From Paralvinella palmiformis (lineage: Eukaryota; Annelida; Polychaeta; Terebellida; Alvinellidae): a stretch of DNA of 64,000 bases. The position numbers and the translations under genes are program-made. This document shows, piece by piece, positions 47,396 to 58,495 of the stretch (positions are counted from its first letter, which is position 1; the number at the start of each line of letters is the position of its first letter). The notes beneath the pieces were generated by a model, which was given only the letters and a program-made list of their open reading frames with translations, was not told where the DNA came from and searched no databases. The DNA lies in NCBI GenBank assembly GCA_025642065.1, contig JAODUP010000219.1, positions 360,001 to 424,000 of the forward strand. The letters are read 5' to 3'.

Positions 47396-47751
47396 TGGAG
47401 CATAAAACCTGCCCCTCTTCCCCTAAAACTTTGACTACTAAACGCTGTCCCCAGACCTAACTGTTTTAATAATCATTTGAGATTTATTGTAGACTTACCA
47501 TATGTAAGCGGTTTAGTACCTAGCAGGGTTGTGAAAATAAATACAGGATCTGACCCCTGCTGGGCAGAACTAAGCAAAAACATTCGCTTCAAGGCTCTTA
47601 CTGGACAGTGGAATATAAACACATCTTTGATGAGTACAAAATACCCTTTACATGAGGATGCACCCAAGACTGATCCAGCACTTGATATCATCAAATATAT
47701 CTTTAGCTAAAAGTACCTTGTGGTTAAGCTTTTGCAATTTGTTTATCGCGT

Positions 47752-47811
47752 TAACACTTACATGTGGTGTTACCAATATATTGGAACCAAATTGATCCAG
47801 AGCTTTGGTTC

Positions 47812-47860
<49 letters not shown>

Positions 47861-47962
47861 TTGACTGTGGCACTCCACGTGAGCATTTAACCAATTAAAA
47901 TGGTCTGGATACCGGACCCACAACACTTTGACACCACCACATAGCATGCCTATAATCTATTT
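47752..47962 (+). repeat. Dispersed repeat in tandem, copy 2, with (TA)n inside
   Basis: It is offset by 611 bases from copy 1. The middle array is pure TA (47815-47855). The 47400-47750 spacer contains frames open on both strands, neither of which I recognise. Confidence 0.85.
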
Positions 47963-48127
47963 AGGGATATTGCTATTTAGGAATTTACCCCCGTTCAATG
48001 TTTAGAACGGGCACAACAAATTTAAATCCACAAATTAATTTAACATTTAATTTTTTAATTTAGAAATATTTCTTCTATGACAATCCTACTTGGAATATAA
48101 ACTGCTCGCAGTAGGTATTCCAACTAG

Positions 48128-48470
48128 TGAGCTCCGGTGGCCTAGCGGTTAAGCACCCGGTACTTGGTGCCACGGTCACAAGAGGTCGAAACTTTTCTAG
48201 AGATTAATTTCTCGGCTCACAACATGGTGGGCGGATGACCACGTTAAATGGCGCTGCCGTCTCCACCGAATTATTTAAAATAAACGGGGACGCTAAAACC
48301 CCCCTGAGGACGTAAAACACCCTGGCAGTGAGCACCCTCGGGGTATTTCGGCTCCATCTTTCCGCACTGCTCCCCTGTGAGTGGTGGGGGAGGAAGTTTC
48401 TCAATCACTCCAACATAGAGGCTGTGCCGAATAAGCGACAGCCTGAGGATTCTCCCCAAACAACAATAAA
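48128..48470 (+). mobile_element. SINE family II, full length with 13-bp target duplication
   Basis: The element is 343 bases long. The duplication GTATTCCAACTAG lies at 48115-48127 and again at 48471-48483. The head GAGCTCCGGTGGCCTAGCGG, with AGAGGTCGAAAC as B box, is tRNA-like. The body has GGCGCTGCCGTCTCCACCG and GGCTGTGCCGAATAAGCGAC. The tail is ACAACAATAAA. Partial relatives are at 31147 and 63835. Confidence 0.88.
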
Positions 48471-48639
48471 GTATTCCAACTAGGTACTCGGAGTACCTAC
48501 TCATGGTAAAAACCATTAGGCAAAAAACCCTGAGTAAGGTAATATACATACTATCTGAACATTTCAGGTAATATGTATATCATCAGATGTTGCAGGTTAA
48601 CAGTAACATATCCACTAGTATAACTACCTATATAAACAT

Positions 48640-49040
48640 TTCCTGTAGTCACTCGATGACCCCCGAACAAACGCACCCAATGTAAGCCGTGACCCCTTTC
48701 ACCTTTTCGACCAATGCTTCATTAGATAATGGTCTACTTCTGGATATTGTTTATCCCGACATACCGGGATTATTTAAATCCGACTTTGATCAGCCATTTG
48801 ACGAGAGGCCCATACCTCTAACGGGTTCCTTGTCCTGAACAAAATCGGGGGGAAGAGATTCGCTCGAGTGGCGGACTTATCCAGGATTAGAAAGCTATTG
48901 GATTTTTCCATCCGTCTGAACGACGCCCAAAAATCAATATGCCGACTTTCTCCGTCTAAATATGCCATTTATATTATCCGGGAATGGAACACGAAAGAGG
49001 CCATTCACCTTGACACCTTACTCAGGTTTGAAAGATATGC
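48640..49040. promoter_or_regulatory. Non-repetitive island, candidate conserved element
   Basis: This stretch lacks simple repeats. It carries CATTAGATAATGG, CCGGGATTATTT, GATTTTTCC, CAAAAATCAATA and TTCACCTTGACACCTTACT (two T-box-like half-sites). I see no exon in it. Confidence 0.22.
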
Positions 49041-49074
49041 ATGATTGGTTGTTTATTTATTTGTTTATGTGTGT

Positions 49075-49077
<3 letters not shown>

Positions 49078-49148
<71 letters not shown>
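49078..49148. repeat. (TA)n microsatellite
   Basis: About 70 bases of pure TA. Confidence 0.95.
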
Positions 49149-49150
<2 letters not shown>

Positions 49151-49442
49151 CTTATTAGCATATTTGTAAAAAATGTTGACAGCCTGCACAAAATGCTATA
49201 CAAATATTCTCCAAGGTTAACAAAGACTAAGAGCTATCCCATTGTCCTTGATCGAGACAGTACGATCTAACACTTACTATTTCCTTCTGGTGATTTATTA
49301 ACGTAAATCTTCGCAATAATTCATCATCGTTTAATCAGAGAGTCATTTATGACAGAGAATTATAATTATATCAATAATATGTGGAAGGTTACCGTTTTAA
49401 GGCTACTTCTGTAAATATGGGAGGGTGGAGGGAATTTACCTT

Positions 49443-49561
49443 AAAAAAGTAATTAGATGAAGTAGAGAAGAAATATCCTTCAGACACAGCCAGGCTGGTT
49501 TTGAACTCTGGTGCTCTAGTTTTGCGGAAAAATACGCTATCAGTTAGACCACAGGGGCTCA
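49443..49561 (-). mobile_element. SINE family I, degenerate
   Basis: On the minus strand GAGCCCCTGTGGTCTAACTG, a B-box remnant and GAAGGATATTTCTTCTCTAC remain; the 3' half is eroded. Confidence 0.55.
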
Positions 49562-50340
49562 GTATGATTCTACGAGTGCGTCCATCGTATGTTGTAAAAT
49601 CTGTCTATACGACCACCTGTCTATAGGGATCAACGTTGTTCAATTGCAAGAACACACTGTTAAGCGTGTTTAGTTTTCCAGTAAAATACCCGTTTTAACT
49701 ATTTGTCGGATACTGGCTCATGATACCACCTATCTTAATACTCCATATAGTTTTGATTGCCAAAGACAAGTTTTATGGTATCTCTTTATTTGTCTAGACA
49801 ACAAAATATGAACTGAGGTTATCATTTATTTTGTTCAAATACTCAAATTACTTCAAAATGTATACTGATTTTAACTACTTCAATCAGTCTTTCAAGTTGT
49901 TCCCTGAAAATATCGCCGAATTTGTGTAAATCACCCCCCCCACCGCCCACTTTGTTTTGATAATCCAGAATGATCAATGTTCTTGTCATTGTGGCGCATG
50001 TCATCAAGGTAAGGACATTACGTGGGCTGTGACCTCAAAGGGCAACAATGACCGATAGATAGATGGCCTTTATGTACAGGAAGTGGTCGATCCGTTGTGA
50101 AGGACAGTGTTGGTGTTGATGTTGCTAAGACTGTTCGTATTTTGTTTTGGTCGAGTCATCCAGCTCCTAGGATCCTTTGTCAATATTTCCTCGGGCCAAG
50201 TGGGTCGCGTCACTTACTGATGAGAGTGGGACACAGTTTGTCAATCGTCTTCAAACATTGACAACTCATCGGATTCTGTTAGTTAGCTCTATACTGATCC
50301 ACCCTCCCTCTCTCTAGCTTTTGTCGTCCTTATATAATAG
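49562..50340. other. Intergenic DNA without recognised features
   Basis: No exon, repeat family or RNA gene was seen on either strand. Confidence 0.4.
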
Positions 50341-50617
50341 TACTATATAATAATATGTGACATTTATATAACGCTTTACAGTATTATTATCCCTGACTCA
50401 GACCTGTATCAACTCCCAAGGCAGTATACAACGCGTGCTGCTATTAGAGGCGCAAAGCGTTACTCAAACACCTAGCCATCGCGTCCTATTAGGTCCTCAT
50501 TTGTTATGGATGAGTGAACCAGTCGCCACATGACGGCATTGCAGCTGACGGAGTCTAGAACCCGCGACCTTTCGACTAAGACTCCTACGCTCTAACTAAC
50601 TGCGCTATCACGGCTCC
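50341..50617 (-). mobile_element. SINE family IV, copy 2
   Basis: The minus-strand head (GCCGTGATAGCGCAGTTAGT), the B box around CGGGTTCTAGA and the body (CATGTGGCGACTGGTTCACT) match 10915-11244. The tail ends in an AATA-rich stretch. Confidence 0.8.
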
Positions 50618-50827
50618 AATAATTTTCCATTTTGAATAAGGAACAGCCTAAGGGCAATTATCATACAAGTAATATTAATCACAACAGCTGTATACGGAAG
50701 TACTGTATGGTATGGTGTAAGTTAGATAAAAATGATGAGTTGAGATGTTTTTAATTATCCGACCAAGTAAGACTAACTCGCTTATTCCGATTATTTAATG
50801 ACACATCGCGTATTATATTAATTTAGA

Positions 50828-50975
50828 ATAAATGTCGCTGTTTTACAACCATTTTGTGTTCACCGACTTCGAAAGATAGTGGACCGAAGTGAGAGATGAA
50901 CCACCCTTCAGATGAAGCCGAATTGGAATCGAAGTCTAAGATCAACCAAAACGCTACATGACAAACCACGAGAAT
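50828..50975 (-). mobile_element. SINE family I, degenerate
   Basis: GTCGCTGTTTTACAACCATT and GAACCACCCTTCAGATGAAG mark the body; the head region CCACGAGAATGG is badly eroded. Confidence 0.5.
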
Positions 50976-51117
50976 GGCCGTATAATGATAGAAAGAGCGA
51001 AATATCGGCTAAAATAACTCCGATAGATCGATAATTCCTATCGGTTATCGTTTGTTTATTTTATGTTCGAACTTTCCATACTGATACCAAATCTAAAAAA
51101 CAAACGAGTTATTTAAG

Positions 51118-51235
51118 GCATCCTTATGGCCAAGTGATTAGAGCGCCGTACTATAAACAGTCAGCTCAGTGTTCGAATCAAACCAAGATATATGTGATTG
51201 TGGGATGTATTTTTTGTTAATGTGGTTGGTTAGAA
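51118..51235 (+). mobile_element. tRNA-like SINE, family III-related
   Basis: TTATGGCCAAGTGATTAGAG is an A-box-bearing head, and GTGTTCGAATCA a B box. GTGATTGTGGGATGTATTT follows, similar to 29440-29465. Confidence 0.45.
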
Positions 51236-51540
51236 AGTACCCCCCCCCCCATCTGCTATTAATCCCAGATGTGACCATCGCCGAGGCATAAACACAAACC
51301 GTTCTCTGACGCGAGCATGTTGTTTACTACCGGAGAAGACATCTTCTGTCTTATATATCCTAAGGATGAGAGCTTTTAAGGACACATCTGTGTTGACACC
51401 ATTATGATGGACAAAGCACTAATCGGTAGATAACGCGAGAGGAGGATGATACAGGTGTCTTGACAGCGGTCAGTCAATTAATCTGCTATTAGCTTTCGCT
51501 GAAGCATGCTAACAGGTCGGTGGTGGAATAGGAATATCAC

Positions 51541-51592
51541 CAGACACACAATTGTAGATAGATAGATACATAGATAGATAGATAGAGAGCGT

Positions 51593-51623
<31 letters not shown>

Positions 51624-51625
51624 GG
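51541..51625. repeat. (GATA)n / (GA)n microsatellite
   Basis: TAGA tetramers run into a GA-rich tract. Confidence 0.9.
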
Positions 51626-51741
51626 AGATAGTACACCAGTAGTTTCCTCCTTCGATGGCAGTATTCGCTCTCAATTTACGGCTAACTAACTTGTTCTTAA
51701 GAAGTGGCCGTTGTACTACAATTACGGCATTATCGATCGCG

Positions 51742-51748
51742 TATAAAA
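51742..51748 (+). promoter_or_regulatory. TATA box of the candidate small gene
   Basis: TATAAAA lies in CGCGTATAAAATAAC. A start of transcription about 30 bases on would give a leader of roughly 40 bases ending at the ATG of the candidate first exon. Confidence 0.35.
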
Positions 51749-51813
51749 TAACTGATCACGATCGAGTAATCATTCTGGTAATGATGAACGTCGGCTGAAC
51801 TGCGAATACTAGT

Positions 51814-52272
51814 ATGGTGAGTAAACATGATGTTATCAGCATCGACGAACGATGCTGGAATGATACGGACACAACTAGAATGGCGTTATAACTCTATCCT
51901 AGGGTACTAGGTCATAGGACTCTTTGTTCACGGTCACAATGTGTTGGATATCGATGTTTCCGATCCACACATCGAGCCATTCTAAAAACGACATTCGTTT
52001 CCGTACAGTCAGGTCACTGGGAAGATTTTATTCTAAATTCTACACTGGGCGAACCAGGGTACCTCTATTTATGGGATCTAGACGCGGGTTAGTCACCCCG
52101 AAGCCATATATCCCAGGTACGACACGTGCCGAGGCAAAACAAAGCACAGGTCGCTCCTAATTTAATAAATTAGAGATCACACACATCTCGCTCATTTGAG
52201 ATAGCGAATTATTTAAAACAAATCATATTTCGGTTATTATTATTATTATTATTATTATACTAACAAATTCTA

Positions 52273-52356
<84 letters not shown>

Positions 52357-52384
52357 CTAACAAATTCTAATAATAATAATAATA

Positions 52385-52424
<40 letters not shown>

Positions 52425-52591
52425 TCTTCCAGGCTTACATGGTGTCTCACTTCAGCAAAGTTAATTATAAGGCAGGATCGTTCGACAATGACCTGCCATG
52501 GACAGCGTCAGTTGATGATGATACATTATCATTTTATGGAGAATCTTCATCACGATTTATGACAATTCCCACAAAGCCGTCGATAATATGA
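51814..52591 (+). CDS. Candidate two-exon small protein (53 residues)
   Basis: Exon 1 would contribute only its last codon, ATG at 51814-51816, directly before GTGAGTAAAC, a strong donor. Exon 2 starts at 52433 after ATATTCTTCCAG, and in phase 0 reads AYMVSHFSKVNYKAG. It continues with SFDNDLPWTASVDDDTLSF, GESSSRFMTIPTK and ends PSII at TGA 52589-52591. The exon has balanced, coding-like composition although it follows an (ATT)n array. No signal peptide or known motif is seen. It could instead be the last exon of a longer gene, or start at the internal ATG 52439. I do not recognise it. Confidence 0.35.
52229..52425. repeat. (ATT)n array with embedded ACTAACAAATTCTAA units
   Basis: The array is interrupted twice by the same 15-base unit (52259-52273 and 52355-52370) and once by an AAT stretch. 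This suggests a duplicated composite block. It lies in the intron of the candidate small gene. Confidence 0.92.
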
Positions 52592-52705
52592 ATAGTCAGG
52601 GCACAAATGAACCATTAATCCCCGTCTCTTTAATGACGGTTACTCTGAAATATTATTATGTTATAACTATTACTTACTTATATATTATGGTAAAAGATGA
52701 AATAA

Positions 52706-52767
52706 CAACAACAACAACAACAACAATAATAATAATAATAATAATAATTATTATTATTATTATTATT
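52706..52767. repeat. (AAC)n(AAT)n(ATT)n array
   Basis: AAT units meet ATT units, so the middle can fold back on itself. Confidence 0.9.
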
Positions 52768-52799
52768 GGTGGTATAACGGGTAGCATAACTGGTCTTAC

Positions 52800-54030
52800 T
52801 GACACCGTGTAAGTTAGTATGGCTCGTGTAAGTCACTCACTTAATCAGAAAGTAAAGATCAATATTAATAATTAGTTGTCCAGACGATTTCTGACTTCTG
52901 TCATCGCAGACATGGAATGATACATTGATAGTTGAGATGGATCATATGTTCAATTTAATGTTTAATAATGAGAGGAATCATATCAATTTAATAAATTTCG
53001 ACTGTTTTCATTTACTACGTCGAGTTTGATTTCACAAAACGGCGGAGTAAAATCAAATTATTCGAATTATTTTCGAATTTAAGTGGATTATAAGTTCATA
53101 AAGAACTTCCCTTTTTGTGGGCATTTCCACGTTTACATTTGGGATGCTATAGCTTCTTGTCGTTCGTATTTATCGTAATAACGTCACGATCCAGTGGTAA
53201 CTGATCTGTGATGTGGATTGGACGAAGCTTCTCAAATTATTTGTTTATATTCATCCATCGTAAGCCGCTCAGTGCCATGTTATATAAACACTTCCTGATA
53301 GAATGGAAGAAATAAATTTGGTGTACGACATCAACTATTGATCAAAGCAATTATTTATTTACTGGGAAGCGAGTATTAAATAACGACTGCGTGGGGTTGG
53401 TCGTTGTGGAAATGTACACAGTACAATATATAGACACAGTTGTAGTAAATGTGGGCGAAATGCATCGCATGATGTGTTTATTTCATTCACGACGGGCTCT
53501 TTGTCTGGCTCCCACGCAACCAACGGCTCATCGCATTTGGGGATGCTTACCTTTCATGAAAATTCACAAAAGAAAGCAAAAATCTAACAAAGTAATATTT
53601 GTTCAAACGCACACTCTCCCACACATACGTATGCGTGTATGCACGCACATGCCTACCATAAACAGGTTTATTTATTATTTATCGTACAATGAATGATACT
53701 ACTCAGTTGTCAATATCGTATTAGTTTTGTTTGTTTTCCCGAAACCAAGAGGTCCAAACCTGGATCCGGACCTTGTGGGCGAGCCAGTTGTTATCGCTTT
53801 ACAATCAACACCACGTCAATAACATTTTTTCAAGGATTGTCAGCAGTTTTTCAACTCGGAAAATGTCTTCCGAGGCAATGAAATATCGGATGACACAGCC
53901 CCCTAACTGTGTTCTCTAATTGACCTTGGAATCAACTTACAGTACGATTGTTTGTCGTCAACTGAATTTTGATCAGGTTGCTGGAGATTGTCTATTAATA
54001 AATGTGGGCGACTAAATGTATCGAAGGTGT
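52800..54030. other. Intergenic DNA without recognised features
   Basis: Open frames of 60-100 codons (for example 53391-53696, +) have no motif, splice support or recognisable family. Confidence 0.4.
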
Positions 54031-54038
54031 TATGTATA

Positions 54039-54039
<1 letters not shown>

Positions 54040-54083
<44 letters not shown>

Positions 54084-54110
54084 TAGATAGATAGATAGAT
54101 ACATACATAG
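54040..54110. repeat. (TA)n(GATA)n microsatellite
   Basis: TA repeats run into AGAT tetramers. Confidence 0.93.
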
Positions 54111-54494
54111 ATATATATCCTACGATTGATGATGATGATGTTAAAATCCTATTATCTGTGATTTTTTTCTAATGTAGAGAATGCCTGAAGGTTTAGAGAA
54201 TGAAATGCGTTTTGGGTTCATCGTGGCACAGTTGTTAGAGTGGTCAACTGGAAGGTCGGACATCCTAGGTTAGGTTTCATCAACATATGATCGATCTTTA
54301 ACTGTACGACATTCGACAATAATAGGCGGTCTTCTTCACCCAAAAATGTCCAATAAATCAGGGGAAGGAAACTGGAAAGGAAAAAAAAACGTGATTAGTA
54401 ATAAAATACTAAAAGGTACTGCGATGAGCTTCAGATGAAATGTTGTAAACATATCTCAGTATCACAGACTGGAGACATGTTGTTGTTACTTTAC

Positions 54495-54658
54495 GGGAAG
54501 AATCTTAGTACACGGCGCACTAATTGGGCCGAGAAATCTCCGATGGTAATGAAACAAACTGAAAGATGTAACACCCATCAGACACCAGTAGGCTAAGGTT
54601 TTAATCCAGCTGTTACAGGTCTGTGGCCAACCGCATTATCAGTTCAGCTACCGAGAAG
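54495..54658 (-). mobile_element. SINE family I, degenerate
   Basis: Minus-strand remnants GTGTTACATCTTTCAGTTTG, TTACCATCGGAGATTTCTCG and the head side CTGAACTGATAATGCGGTTG identify it. Confidence 0.6.
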
Positions 54659-54661
54659 CCA

Positions 54662-54725
54662 TTGACAGTCTAGAGAACAATTAATACGGATCTGGACAGA
54701 TCCGTATTCGTTGTTTGACTGTCAA
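54662..54725 (+). other. Short imperfect hairpin (64 bases)
   Basis: TTGACAGTC (54662-54670) pairs with GACTGTCAA (54717-54725). AACAA pairs with TTGTT. AATACGGATCT (54683-54693) pairs with AGATCCGTATT (54698-54708) around a GGAC loop. Twenty-five pairs form with small internal loops. The four-base loop is short for a microRNA precursor, so a tiny MITE or transcript structure is as likely. Confidence 0.5.
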
Positions 54726-55074
54726 CAATCGTGCCCCCCCCCCCCGCTCTCCCAGTCGGCCAAGAACATCTCTGTTGTTGTGGCCGTTGTCTAACTACTA
54801 ACAATGCGGTTTATCAAGTTTGTCACTCCGGATACAGAATGGACACTTCTGAGGTCAAACAATGGCGTCAGGTAAATATTCCGACGAGTGTCTCCATCAA
54901 TCTGATAAAACATGACTTAATTGTCACTCTTGCTGATATCCTGTAGCTAATAATGGGGGCATGATAAAACATAACAATAACATTAAATATATAGCTAGCG
55001 TTTAGGATTAAGATGAATGTGTACTAATCCGCATCGGGTTATCAATGACGCTGACTGTGTTCGCTGGCTCTCTG

Positions 55075-55279
55075 GTTCACTCACTCACTCACTCACTCAC
55101 TCACTCACTCACTCACTCACTCACCACTCACTCACTCACTCACTCACTCACTCACCACTCACTCACTCACTCACTCACTCACTCACTCACTCATCACTCA
55201 ATCACTCACTCACTCACTCACTCACCCACCCACTCACTCACTCACTCACCCACCCACCCACCCACTCACTCACTCACTC
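55075..55279. repeat. (ACTC)n tetranucleotide array
   Basis: CACT units with several CACC interruptions, much like 5528-5769. Confidence 0.95.
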
Positions 55280-55884
55280 TGTCTCTCCAAAACACCGTAA
55301 CCTGTATTATAGAAGTCGCCTGATATTATCCACACATTATAATTCTCGGAAGCAAATAATTACTTTTTTTAAATAATTTAGTTTCTTCTATTAACTGACC
55401 TCAGTAACACAAAATTGTTAAGTGTCTATTTTTTTTTTTAATTATCTCAGACAAAAGTAATCGATCTCGATGTCTGGTTTCGCTTTCAGTTTCAAAACCA
55501 GTCGTTTTAGCATTTGGCGATAATATGTTCTTGAAGGATATCGGGTTTTTTTATAAAGAAGAAGCAACAAAATTGAAACAACAACAACAACAAACGACAT
55601 TACAGATAACTAACATATAAATCTAACAAAAATGTTAGATATCATCTATATGATAATATTATATTTGTATTAATTTATCATAACATTTCTAAATATCTTT
55701 ATATTAATAGCTTGTACCTCCCCCCCTCGTATATTTACTAAGTGTAAGAGATTGAGATGACAGTTAGGTATACAGCCCGTTTACTTCATGATGATGTTAC
55801 ATTAAAGTTATCATAAAGTGAAATAGAATAATATGAAAAATTCAAATATTATTGTCTTATTATTAAAGTTTGACACATTCATAA
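55280..55884. other. AT-rich spacer
   Basis: It holds (CAA)n at 55579 and short homopolymer runs. No coding signal was found. Confidence 0.4.
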
Positions 55885-56035
55885 AAACTATAAAAGTACA
55901 TTATGGTCAACTCTATCAAAGGCCACCGACAGGTCCAGATGAACAAGTAGTACTGGCTTACCTAGATCAATTAACCTTATAATATCATATTTTACACGAA
56001 CCAAGGCTGTTTCAGAGGATCAATTTCGCTTCACC
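55885..56035 (-). mobile_element. Non-LTR element, inverted 5' piece of RT
   Basis: On the minus strand it encodes ETALVRVKYDII, then DLGKPVLLVHLDLSVAFDRVDH, the RT blocks that include LDLSAAFD in CR1/L2-type LINEs. It directly abuts a plus-strand downstream part of the same kind of element. Confidence 0.7.
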
Positions 56036-56826
56036 ACATTATGTTAAATCCTAAAAATACCAACGTTAGAGATTGGTGCATCTTCCGGAACCGCTAATGC
56101 GTTTGTAAAAATCTAGGGATTATATTTGACAAATGTATTAATATTTATGAACCTGTCACATCAGCATGCCGAGCTGCCTGCTACCATCTTAAGGACATCC
56201 ACTGTCCGAAGAAAAAAACAATTCTCGACACAAGAAATACTTGTTACTATGCTCCATGCCACTGCTATATCCCATATATGCTATTGAAACTCATTGTTAT
56301 ACGGCATATCTGGTTATAACATCAATCGCCTTCAGAATAGTGCAGCTCCCAAAGTGACAAATACTAGAAAAGTATGATCACATAACCAAATTCTCCAAAA
56401 ACTGCTTCGGCTACCTCCTAGAAAGGGTATGTATTTCAAGCTTTAACTAACAAGTTATGAAGCTATCAGTGACATGACACCGGAAGACCTGTGTGAAATG
56501 CTGTCCACCAGATAGGTCATCCTCAAATCTCAGGTCATCCAGTCAAATACTATTGCAGGTGACTGCGTCTCGGCTCAAGTCATATGGCGATTAAGTGTTT
56601 AGTGTCGCATGCCCCATTGTGTGGAATAGGTTGCCGGTGGATATCAAAAAAATGTGTCGTCTCTTGAAAAAGTTTAAATCTGTTCTGAAAACTCACCTGT
56701 TCAAAGTTTCTTTCACAGTTAATTAATTATTACCGTTCAAACCTTTTATTAGGTTTAACAGACATATTATTCGAGGTACAACGCATTTAAATGGCTCCTG
56801 TTCGTAAAGGGACTTTATTAGATATA

Positions 56827-56828
<2 letters not shown>
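56036..56828 (+). mobile_element. Non-LTR (CR1/L2-like) element, 3' end
   Basis: The plus strand encodes FVKNLGIIFDKCINIYEPV and ACRAACYHLKDIHC. After frameshifts come RLKSYGD, FSVACPIVWNRLPVDIKK and LKKFKSVLKTHLFKVSF, the classic C-terminus of this LINE group. A short 3' UTR leads into an (ATT)n tail. Palm blocks with YADD are missing between the inverted piece and this part. Confidence 0.75.
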
Positions 56829-56877
<49 letters not shown>

Positions 56878-56910
56878 CATTATTATTTATTATTATTATT
56901 ATTATTATTA

Positions 56911-56941
<31 letters not shown>

Positions 56942-56955
56942 CAGCAGCAGCAGTT
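56829..56955. repeat. (ATT)n(TAG)n(CAG)n array at the LINE tail
   Basis: ATT units give way to TAG and then CAG units. It starts where the LINE 3' UTR ends. Confidence 0.92.
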
Positions 56956-57648
56956 TTTTCTTCAGTCTGTCACAATTAACAGTTCCTTACAATCACCACC
57001 ATCAAATACATTCTACAAGTTTTTGCCTTTCTTCCTCTAAATTCCCGTGTGATTTCCTGTTCCGGATACTATTTCTTTGACAGATTATCGTTACCTTTGA
57101 TATTTAACACAATCGATTTATATACGACATAAAGGCGAATGTACTTCAATTTCACAGACAACTGGTTAGTGATCTATTAGTTTTTCAATTAGCTACACCG
57201 TGGATACATTATCAAGGATAGTGCGTTTTTTTATAAGGGATCATGCCACCTTATCAGGTACGATGGTGTTCTGTTTTTAGATACGTATATTTGGTTTCTT
57301 TGTGTTATGTCGATGAGTACTTCTGTTAATCTTTGATGCGTAATACGCATGCGACGTGAAAGATGAGTGCCGTTTTGATTTTAAAATATTACTGAAATAT
57401 TAAGGGACCAGATCAAAGGTAGAGATTTTATTTCATTTCCGCAACATAAGTCAAATCTTAAAGGTAAAACTGTCAATTTTTTATTAAGCTGGAAGTCACA
57501 TTGATGTTTTAAGCTGTTATCATTTATAAGATTAAGAAGGAAAAAACCCACATATTAACTGTGATTGCTAATAGTACATTGATGGTGTTGTGCCTAAGTT
57601 CTTATATTTGTCCAAGGTCCATATTATCAATGTCTATGTTATCAATGT
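56956..57648. other. Intergenic DNA without recognised features
   Basis: Nothing supported by motif, splice site or repeat match. Confidence 0.4.
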
Positions 57649-57840
57649 GGGGCGCCTCCGTGGTCTAACTGTTAGCGTGTTGGATCACAGATCTCTACCA
57701 CCTGAGTTCGAATCCCGGCGAGGGCATATCCGAAAGGTGTTTCATCTTTGACTTCCCTTCACTACCTTTAGAAGTCGCTAGGCCCATTTAGCCTACCATT
57801 TGTACAAAAGTGGCTGTAAAACATCTGCCATCATCATCAG
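57649..57840 (+). mobile_element. SINE family I, well preserved
   Basis: Head GGGGCGCCTCCGTGGTCTAA, B box GAGTTCGAATCCC, body TTTCATCTTTGACTTCCC and GGCCCATTTAGCCTACCA, tail GTAAAACATC plus (CATCAT). Confidence 0.9.
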
Positions 57841-58155
57841 TATCACATCAGTGTCCATATTTGTTGCGATTATTAGGGTTTTTTACTCTTCAGATGTTTT
57901 CCGTTTTTTTTCTCATCAAAACACGAACCTTGTATATTTCGTGAATTTTACTCTAATATTCTTATAGGAAAATCAACGTTTATAAGCTAGATAATTTATG
58001 TACTTTCATCAACGTAAATACAGTTTAAAGAACTTTATTTGTTTTCTTTCTGAAGCTTTAACTAAACATAATAGCGCAAAGGGATAACAGCACAAACAAT
58101 AACCTGAGTCAATATACGAGTAGATTAGTGAAAAGAACTTAATTTATTATGTTCC

Positions 58156-58159
<4 letters not shown>

Positions 58160-58186
<27 letters not shown>
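58160..58186. repeat. (TA)n microsatellite
   Basis: A short pure TA run followed by a G-rich stretch. Confidence 0.9.
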
Positions 58187-58495
58187 GGGGGTGAGGGTGG
58201 GATGATTGTTCCAGTAGAATAGTTTCTGGCGGACAGATATTGAAGTTTTGGGCTATGATTATGATCTATCAGTTATGTCTTGGATGTTTCGTCGTTCAAT
58301 AACACGGTTAGAGCTATTAATCTACTCTGTACAGTAGACTCTATAACGCCTACCAAGATTAAAACTATCATCTAAGCTTACCGTTACTCACTAATATATT
58401 TTTTGGTTAGCTCGTTTACAATTAAGAAGATGACCATTGGGTACACATCAAATACAACAGCTGTGACTCACCTGCGTCGTAAACTGAATGCAATT

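Noticed and set aside
47473..47710. Overlapping 73- and 77-codon frames on opposite strands
   Set aside because: Both lie between two copies of a tandem dispersed repeat. Neither shows a recognisable domain or splice context.
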